From NCBI GenBank assembly GCA_022361315.1, contig JAKSBB010000221.1, forward strand, positions 1 to 9,891: DNA of 9,891 nt. The letters are read 5' to 3'. The position numbers were made by a program, and so were the translations under genes. Source of the stretch: Desulfobacterales bacterium (GTDB lineage: Bacteria; Desulfobacterota; Desulfobacteria; Desulfobacterales; Desulfobacteraceae). Shown here in pieces: positions 5,650 to 9,891 of this stretch. A model generated the notes under the pieces. That model did no database searches, had not been told where the DNA came from, and worked only from the letters and a program-made list of their open reading frames with translations. Numbering within the stretch: the first letter of the stretch is position 1; each line of letters starts with the position of its first letter.

Positions 5650-7293
5650 ATGATTTCGAAACTGGACGTCGTTATCACAATCAGGTTTACCGACAACACA
5701 GAAATTCAGAAAAGCTATTCTCTGGATGCCCTTGAATTGCTGGGGCTGTTGCAACAGGCCCTGCCGGGCATCAAACCGCCGGCTGGAACCGGTACCCTCT
5801 CAAGCCCATGGCAGCCGAAAACACCGGCTGAATGGTTTTATTGCGCCAAAGTCAGCGGTATTGCCCACAGGCAGATGGTGGGTCCGGGAAGATCAGGCCT
5901 TCCCTCTGATTCCCGCAGGCTTGTGAGCGCATCAAGAACGAGTTTCAAGGGCAGCGGTGAGGATCGCAAAGCCTGGTTACGGATCGGCGGACGGCGGGTC
6001 CGGATACTTGCTTCCAATCTATATGCTTCGGATTGCGGGCTTGACTCTGTAAGGCTTCGGAGAGGGAGGGAACCCGCTCTTGTATACAGGAATGCAAGCT
6101 ATCCTAAGATCTGGGAGAAAATATGTGAGCAGGCTGTAAATCAATCCACCCGTGACCGCGTATTGACGTCCGGTTTGCGCAAGGTGCTGAAAGGTCAGAG
6201 AGGCAGGATTCGACCGGATATTCTGCCATTGCTGGCAAACGTGTTGTTTGTATCTGAAGCCGCCCGCAATCATACGGCCTTTCACGCAGCATTGATGATA
6301 CTTGATTTGATCGAATGCAGTATTAAAAAGCCCCTGGTGATGAATGGGCTTCCCACCAAAAAGGTGAACTGGAAATGGGCGTTGTGGCAGCCTGAGGGGC
6401 AGATCAGCTGTCCGGATTGCCAGACGGTTCCCGGGAAGGTGGTCTGTCCGGATTGCAACGGGACCCGGCGATATCCGGTCGGAAGGTGCAGAACATTTAA
6501 CGGAAAAAGAGGGACGGCACGGAAACCTTGTAGAAACTCAGGGTGTAGAAACGGCCGGCACACGGTTCGATGCAGGAGATGTGTCGCGGGCCGGATCGAA
6601 TGCCCGAGATGTAAGGGAAAAGCCACTGTCAGAGCAACGGAATTTGTACCGGCCGGCAGAACCGGGGATACGGCCGAGGGAGGTGTTGCTCATCTCCAAG
6701 GCGGGCTGCTGCCCATGTCGCACTCAGGGTCTGCTTACGGCAGTGCTTACGACCTAGGAAAGATGGGGGCTTATTACGGGGTGTGGAAATCCAGCCGGAC
6801 CCCGTCGAAGTTTACACCGCTGCATATACTAACCATCGTGCGCCGCAAAGAGGCAACCATCCTGGCAACCTGGCTTGCGGTTGCCTTGAAATCCTGGGCT
6901 GCCAGGCTCAATCGGAATACGGAGTTAAAGAAAAGCGGTATTAAATCCATCACAATGAACACCAGCCCAAAGGCCACGGATTTCACAGCCAATGAAACAG
7001 ACGGAGAAAGTGTTTACGAGGCATTACTCAAACTGGCCGAGCTTGAAACCTATGACTTAGACGATTGGATTGACCGGTGGACTGCCACGGCCCGAGATCT
7101 GTCATCATTTTCTTCCGGTGCCGTTCAATTGCGGGGTCGGATGACATCCGGTGGTGTTTCCTACGACTTACTGGAAAAGGGAAGGGTGGAATTAAAAGCA
7201 TACCAGCTGGAATTGGTGGATGCCCTGCTGCCGGTTGGGATTCTGGAACTGTTGCAGCACAGGGTTTCTTCTTTTGATTATCAACTGCTTTGA
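5650..7293 (+). CDS. Hypothetical protein with a DnaJ-like cysteine-rich zinc-binding region
   Basis: This 547-residue protein starts at an ATG with AAAGGA five bases upstream. I do not recognise the whole protein. The N-terminal 230 residues have no signal peptide or membrane helix; they contain an Arg-rich patch (about 80-140) and a helical stretch (about 185-222). Residues 254-321 hold CPDC at 254-257, CPDC at 266-269, single Cys280, CRNSGC at 294-299, CRRC at 308-311 and CPRC at 318-321. The surrounding glycines (CNGTRR, CKGKA) resemble the CxxCxGxG repeats of the DnaJ zinc-binding domain and of other small zinc-finger proteins. The expected second cysteine after Cys280 is replaced (CRTF), so one knuckle is degenerate. 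There is no J domain, so this is not DnaJ itself. A Gly/Ser/Tyr-rich linker (about 353-377) leads to a C-terminal mixed domain with an acidic helix (447-480). Binding of nucleic acid or unfolded protein is possible but unsupported. It ends 13 bases inside the opposing frame at 7281. Confidence 0.75.
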   Translation: MISKLDVVITIRFTDNTEIQKSYSLDALELLGLLQQALPGIKPPAGTGTLSSPWQPKTPAEWFYCAKVSGIAHRQMVGPGRSGLPSDSRRLVSASRTSFKGSGEDRKAWLRIGGRRVRILASNLYASDCGLDSVRLRRGREPALVYRNASYPKIWEKICEQAVNQSTRDRVLTSGLRKVLKGQRGRIRPDILPLLANVLFVSEAARNHTAFHAALMILDLIECSIKKPLVMNGLPTKKVNWKWALWQPEGQISCPDCQTVPGKVVCPDCNGTRRYPVGRCRTFNGKRGTARKPCRNSGCRNGRHTVRCRRCVAGRIECPRCKGKATVRATEFVPAGRTGDTAEGGVAHLQGGLLPMSHSGSAYGSAYDLGKMGAYYGVWKSSRTPSKFTPLHILTIVRRKEATILATWLAVALKSWAARLNRNTELKKSGIKSITMNTSPKATDFTANETDGESVYEALLKLAELETYDLDDWIDRWTATARDLSSFSSGAVQLRGRMTSGGVSYDLLEKGRVELKAYQLELVDALLPVGILELLQHRVSSFDYQLL

Positions 7294-7475
7294 GCACCGT
7301 AGATCTGCTTCCCTTCGATGGCTTTTGAAGCTGCACTCCGGGTGACGAATTCATCCCGGGTGAGGTGTGCGATGATCCGGTGTTTGTCAGAAGGGATGCC
7401 CAGGTAATCCCGGAAGGTGGCCAGGAAAAATGAAGCGGCTGAAACCCTGGCGGCTGCCATCTTTTTTCCAAGCAT
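7281..7475 (-). pseudogene. C-terminal fragment of a second radical SAM protein, possibly still a small protein
   Basis: The frame from 7475 to 7281 encodes 64 residues. From residue 9 on it aligns without gaps to residues 437-483 of the radical SAM protein at 8219-9847: 28 of 47 residues are identical by hand alignment (ARVSAASFFLA, RDYL, DKH, LT, EF and EG are shared). In DNA terms 7311-7451 matches 8399-8539. The rest of that protein, including the cluster-binding cysteines and the last 55 or so residues, is missing on both sides. The simplest reading is the remnant of a second copy in the same orientation, cut on one side by the toxin-antitoxin region and on the other by the end of the cysteine-rich gene. 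However, the piece has no internal stop, its residue-6 ATG follows GGAAAAAAG, and a TATAAT lies upstream, so a free-standing small protein of 59 residues cannot be excluded. Confidence 0.6.
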
Positions 7476-7486
7476 ATATATTGATT

Positions 7487-7492
7487 ATTATA
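7487..7492 (-). promoter_or_regulatory. Perfect -10 hexamer before the radical SAM fragment
   Basis: TATAAT reads on the minus strand about 27 bases before the ATG at 7458-7460, which itself has GGA nearby. No good -35 hexamer is visible at 17 or 18 bases, and the region is AT-rich, so this may be chance. Confidence 0.2.
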
Positions 7493-7591
7493 CTTCAACA
7501 TTCCGGTACACTTTTGGAAATCAACCCGAGATATTCGTCTGGAGTGCCCAGTGCCAAAGTGTTATTCTTTTGGAGAGATTTTCAGCAATTG

Positions 7592-7600
7592 TGATATAGT
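7592..7600 (+). promoter_or_regulatory. Extended -10 promoter of the toxin-antitoxin operon
   Basis: TGATATAGT matches the extended -10 pattern (TG, one base, then TATAGT, five of six to consensus). It ends 32 bases before the antitoxin ATG. TGGAGA at 7571-7576 is a weak -35 at 18-base spacing. A Shine-Dalgarno AGGAG at 7619-7623 lies nine bases before the ATG. Confidence 0.45.
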
Positions 7601-7632
7601 GGAACAAATGCGAAAGTTAGGAGACTATCCAT

Positions 7633-7842
7633 ATGATTGACAAGCTAAGAGAATTACCTGTTCATGAAAGAATACAACTGGTGGAGGATCTTTGGGACAG
7701 CATTGCGGTGGATCAAAGCGTATTGCCTGTCACTGAAGCCCAGGCTGAAGAACTTGACAAAAGGCTGGCAGCGTATCGCGCTGATGGTATAAAAGGCCGT
7801 AGCGCGGAACTGGTGATTTCAGATATTCGGAAGCGATTGTGA
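7633..7842 (+). CDS. Addiction module antitoxin, CHP02574 family
   Basis: This 69-residue protein carries the signature of the putative addiction module component family (TIGR02574): an N-terminal helix ELPVHERIQLVEDLWDSIA (residues 7-25), a short loop with LPVTEAQAEELDKRLAAY (31-48), and a charged C-terminal helix ending in IRKRL. Members are the first gene of two-gene modules with RelE/ParE toxins, and the partner is directly downstream here, overlapping by four bases. By family analogy it binds and neutralises the toxin through its C-terminal part and may repress its own promoter with the toxin. The usual WEEV-type motif near the C-terminus is replaced by AELVISDIRKRL. Length is typical. 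The start has a clear AGGAG ribosome binding site. Confidence 0.88.
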   Translation: MIDKLRELPVHERIQLVEDLWDSIAVDQSVLPVTEAQAEELDKRLAAYRADGIKGRSAELVISDIRKRL

Positions 7843-8135
7843 GCTTCGGCATTTTTATCAGGCCGGAAGCTGAAAGTGACCTTGAGGAGGCTGCTATCTG
7901 GTATGAAAAGCAGCGTCGTGGCCTGGGAGGAGAATTTATAGATGAAGTCCGAAGAACGCTCCGGCTTTTAACCGAGAATCCTTATCTGTATCATGTTGTT
8001 CATCAGAATATTCGAAGTGCTCTAATCCGCAGGTTTCCTTTTGCCACATATTATCTGATAGAACAAAAAACAATAATCGTAATCTCTGTAATGCATGGCA
8101 GTCGCGATCCCAAGCGTTGGCGGCAGAGGGTTTAA
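7839..8135 (+). CDS. RelE/ParE-family toxin
   Basis: This 98-residue protein starts at a GTG (7839-7841) overlapping the antitoxin stop, with GGAAG five bases upstream. The motifs are those of the ParE/RelE toxin superfamily: an N-terminal strand and helix IRPEAESDLEEAAIWYE (residues 7-23), RRGLGGEFIDEV (26-37), an RRFPFATYYLIE strand pair (64-75), and a C-terminal HGSRDPKRW (86-94), the conserved end of this subgroup. The family members either inhibit gyrase (ParE) or cleave mRNA at the ribosome (RelE/HigB type). The sequence alone does not say which; the WYE and HGSRDP pattern is seen in proteins annotated both ways. All conserved segments are present, so it looks functional. Translation coupling by the overlap keeps the toxin dependent on antitoxin synthesis. 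Confidence 0.92.
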   Translation: MSFGIFIRPEAESDLEEAAIWYEKQRRGLGGEFIDEVRRTLRLLTENPYLYHVVHQNIRSALIRRFPFATYYLIEQKTIIVISVMHGSRDPKRWRQRV

Positions 8136-8149
8136 TTCATTTACGTATT

Positions 8150-8213
8150 TTCAAGTTTTTTGAACAATAGAATCTGGGTTCAAGCCAAGGTGACAGTTAT
8201 TCAATTGAACTGT
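8150..8213. terminator. Possible bidirectional terminator between convergent genes
   Basis: The 83-base gap between the toxin stop and the stop of the opposing radical SAM gene holds several small inverted repeats. These are TTCAA/TTGAA (8150-8154 and 8160-8164), TTGAAC/GTTCAA (8160-8165 and 8178-8183) and ACAGTT/AACTGT (8193-8198 and 8208-8213); the loop of the last contains the palindrome TTCAATTGAA (8200-8209). The stems are short and AT-rich and T tracts are poor, so this is a positional call. Confidence 0.3.
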
Positions 8214-8218
8214 GTCAT

Positions 8219-9847
8219 CTATTTTGAACCATGAGACCGGACAAACCGGTCATACCTTGGGTGATAGACCGCCGGCCATTCTGATATGAATTGATTCACC
8301 TGTTCCATATGGCGGTCGCTAACCAGGCTCAGAGCCAGGTATCTGAACAGGTGCCAGGCGGATTGGCCTGGATTAGAAAACATTGTTGCAAGGTTCCCCC
8401 CCTCGAGTTCTGGTGCCCGGGCAGTTCGGTCAGCAAATTCCTTTTTGGTCAGAAATTCTATGATGATGTGTTTATCCGCAACCGTTGGCAGGTAGTCTCT
8501 GATGGCGGCAAGAAAGAAGGATGCAGCGGAGACTCTCGCATCTGCTACACCCGCTTCCCGGGTGAAGTCCAGATGGGCGTTGATTTTATCTTGGTAAGCC
8601 GTTTTCTCGTCCGAGGGAAGGTTACGATAGCCGCCTTTGTTCTGAACGTCTTTTTTCAGGCGCTTCATCACGGACAGGGTATTCTTTTTTCGCTGCTGCC
8701 TTGCCTTTTCATCAAAGACTTCAAAGTATTCTTTCATGCTGCGCATGCCCGGTGGCGTGAGATCGTAATCCCCGTTGTCCTGGAGGATGTTTTCCACCTG
8801 GACGTCCAGCAGGTGGTCCAGGTGATATCTCCTGTGGTGACGGTCTGCAACTTCCAATGGTTTGAAGTAGTCCACCAGCAGGGCAGGGCGGCCCTGTTTT
8901 TTTACAGGGAAAAAGGGCGTGTCCGGGGTGACCGGTATCTTTTTATGTCCGAAGGGATACAGGGCTGAGGTAAAGGTGGGTATGACGATAAAGGCACCAT
9001 CAATACCTATTTCCGTGCCGTAACTGTCTGTGATGGAGGGTTTCACCGAGGTGAAGTCTTCGTCCAGGCAGGCCGGAATCAGCAGGTCGGCAGTGGCATG
9101 TTGTTTTGACAGGCGGTGGCCTAGCTGGTCTTCCAGATCGCGGATACGGCGCAGGTTCCGGCCGGTGAGGCTGACGGAAAGGGGAAAACCGTTTTCAACG
9201 GTCTGTCTGACCACGGCGGTTTTGCCCTTTGGGATTTTTGTCAGAAGGCTGTACTCATGATCAAACTCCAGGGTTTTAAGAAGGTCCGGTAGTGTCATGG
9301 TGCTATCAGCCCAGTCCATGGGGTCGGAGCCGCCGTAAAGGGCAAGATCGGTGTTATCACGGGCATGGAGTTCTTTTAAAAGGTGTTGGACCGCTTCCTT
9401 AGTGAAATGTCCCCTGATCTTCGGCAGGGCCCATTCGTTGCACCTGCGGCAGTAGTTGGAGCAGCCCGTGGTGATCTGCAGGGTAACGGCATGGCTGAAA
9501 AGAAGGTCGGTCTGCCAGCCGGCAAGCGGGGTTTTGTTTTTCCAGGTTGAATAATCGGTGTAGACAGGGGATGTAATCCGGACCCGGTCCCTGAGAATCT
9601 TCTGTAGTTTTTTATGGATGATGAGATCTGCTTCGTTTCCCGGAGAGAACCTTTTGAAAGCCACCTGGATCTGGCGCAGGTGTTTTTCATCGGTTTCGGT
9701 CATCTCTCCTTTGGTTGCAGCATCAAGGATTTCTCCATAAATGGATGAAATACCGCTCCCGTCATAGATGCCGGCAAGAAAGAGGTTTTTCAGCTGTTCA
9801 AACCGGGTTGACGGGGTGGTAATGACCTGGGGTGTTTCTATATTCAT
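8219..9847 (-). CDS. Radical SAM protein of unknown substrate
   Basis: This 542-residue protein has the radical SAM cluster motif CxxxCxxC at Cys129, Cys133 and Cys136 (TTGCSNYCRRCNEW), which would bind a [4Fe-4S] cluster and cleave S-adenosylmethionine to a radical. Other core-like pieces follow: ALYGGSDPMDW (169-179) at the position of the GGE-type SAM-amino contact, LLTKIPKGK (201-209), PLSVSLTGR (222-230) and TEIGIDGAFIVIP (278-290). About 115 residues precede the core and appear helical. After the core comes a basic helical region (about 365-425) and a module ARVSAASFFLA...RDYL (437-483), repeated as a separate fragment at 7311-7451. There is no second cysteine-rich cluster like SPASM; Cys260 is isolated. 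I cannot name a substrate. The start ATG has an adjacent AGG and an AGAAAG ten bases upstream, so the start is only moderately certain. It is convergent with the toxin gene. Confidence 0.85.
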   Translation of the reverse strand: MNIETPQVITTPSTRFEQLKNLFLAGIYDGSGISSIYGEILDAATKGEMTETDEKHLRQIQVAFKRFSPGNEADLIIHKKLQKILRDRVRITSPVYTDYSTWKNKTPLAGWQTDLLFSHAVTLQITTGCSNYCRRCNEWALPKIRGHFTKEAVQHLLKELHARDNTDLALYGGSDPMDWADSTMTLPDLLKTLEFDHEYSLLTKIPKGKTAVVRQTVENGFPLSVSLTGRNLRRIRDLEDQLGHRLSKQHATADLLIPACLDEDFTSVKPSITDSYGTEIGIDGAFIVIPTFTSALYPFGHKKIPVTPDTPFFPVKKQGRPALLVDYFKPLEVADRHHRRYHLDHLLDVQVENILQDNGDYDLTPPGMRSMKEYFEVFDEKARQQRKKNTLSVMKRLKKDVQNKGGYRNLPSDEKTAYQDKINAHLDFTREAGVADARVSAASFFLAAIRDYLPTVADKHIIIEFLTKKEFADRTARAPELEGGNLATMFSNPGQSAWHLFRYLALSLVSDRHMEQVNQFISEWPAVYHPRYDRFVRSHGSK

Positions 9848-9869
9848 CCTAAGGATTCTTTCTAAAATA

Positions 9870-9885
9870 ACAAAGGGGGCTTTGT
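9870..9885 (-). repeat. Short inverted repeat upstream of the radical SAM gene
   Basis: ACAAAG (9870-9875) and CTTTGT (9880-9885) flank a GGGG loop. Read on the minus strand the hairpin is followed by TATTTTAG, so it might be a weak terminator of a gene beyond the right edge or an operator for the radical SAM gene. The stem is only six pairs. Confidence 0.25.
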
Positions 9886-9891
9886 GAAAAG

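Noticed and set aside
5122..5650. Sigma-54 promoter for the pilus operon
   Set aside because: I found no GG-N10-GC element with the expected flanking bases on either strand of the spacer.
5512..5754. An 80-codon minus-strand frame at the start of the cysteine-rich gene
   Set aside because: No ribosome binding site, no motif, and it covers the leader hairpins and the start of a better-supported gene on the other strand.
6478..6540. Possible frameshift inside the cysteine-rich core
   Set aside because: Cysteine pairs remain in the same frame before and after the odd repeat, so substitutions explain it better.
7341..7367. Inverted repeat CCGGGTGA / TCATCCCGG as a terminator for the cysteine-rich gene
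   Set aside because: The stem has a bulge, no T run follows, and the bases encode conserved residues of the radical SAM fragment on the other strand.
7028..7501. A 157-codon minus-strand frame across the end of the cysteine-rich gene
   Set aside because: It overlaps the cysteine-rich gene in antisense and covers the radical SAM fragment in a different frame; its translation is Pro/Ser-rich without recognisable motifs.
8291..8968. A 225-codon plus-strand frame inside the radical SAM gene
   Set aside because: Antisense shadow of a protein with a clear CxxxCxxC motif; its translation is Val/Phe-rich with no domain.
1..9891. CRISPR array, tRNA, rRNA or insertion sequence
   Set aside because: No regularly spaced direct repeats, no tRNA cloverleaf-like segments in the spacers, and no transposase-like reading frame or terminal inverted repeats were seen.

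Overview
This window looks like a bacterial chromosome segment from a Gram-negative organism with an outer membrane, because it carries a secretin and its inner-membrane partners. The style of the genes suggests a Desulfobacterota (deltaproteobacterial) anaerobe: an MSHA-like type IV pilus operon, a CHP02574-type addiction module and a large unassigned radical SAM protein. That placement is an inference from family content only. I see no rRNA, tRNA, CRISPR array, insertion sequence or phage gene.

Layout. (1) Positions 1-5121, minus strand: a compact operon read right to left. It encodes a PilM-PilN (GspL-like) fusion, a PilO-like protein, a PilP-like protein, a PilQ/MshL lipoprotein secretin and an ExeA/MshM-type AAA ATPase cut by the left edge. 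The order matches mshI-J-K-L-M of the Vibrio MSHA pilus locus. Three junctions are 4-base ATGA overlaps and the fourth is a 4-base gap, so translation is probably coupled. Together these proteins would form the platform and outer-membrane channel of a type IV pilus; pilins and motor ATPases are not in the window. (2) Positions 5122-5649: a divergent spacer holding the traces of a decayed plus-strand gene and a hairpin-rich leader. (3) Positions 5650-7293, plus strand: an unrecognised 547-residue protein with a central DnaJ-like cysteine-rich region. (4) Positions 7281-7475, minus strand: a short reading frame homologous to the C-terminal part of the radical SAM protein further right. (5) Positions 7633-8135, plus strand: a two-gene toxin-antitoxin module (CHP02574-type antitoxin, ParE/RelE toxin). 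(6) Positions 8219-9847, minus strand: a 542-residue radical SAM protein of unknown substrate.

The left half is ordinary housekeeping-like pilus machinery. The right half has an accessory character: a toxin-antitoxin pair sits between a complete radical SAM gene and a fragment of a second copy, beside an orphan cysteine-rich gene and a frameshifted relic. The most noteworthy items are the shared module between the fragment and the radical SAM gene, the degenerate nucleotide-binding loops of the PilM-PilN fusion, the decayed gene at 5137-5493, and the multi-hairpin leader of the cysteine-rich gene.
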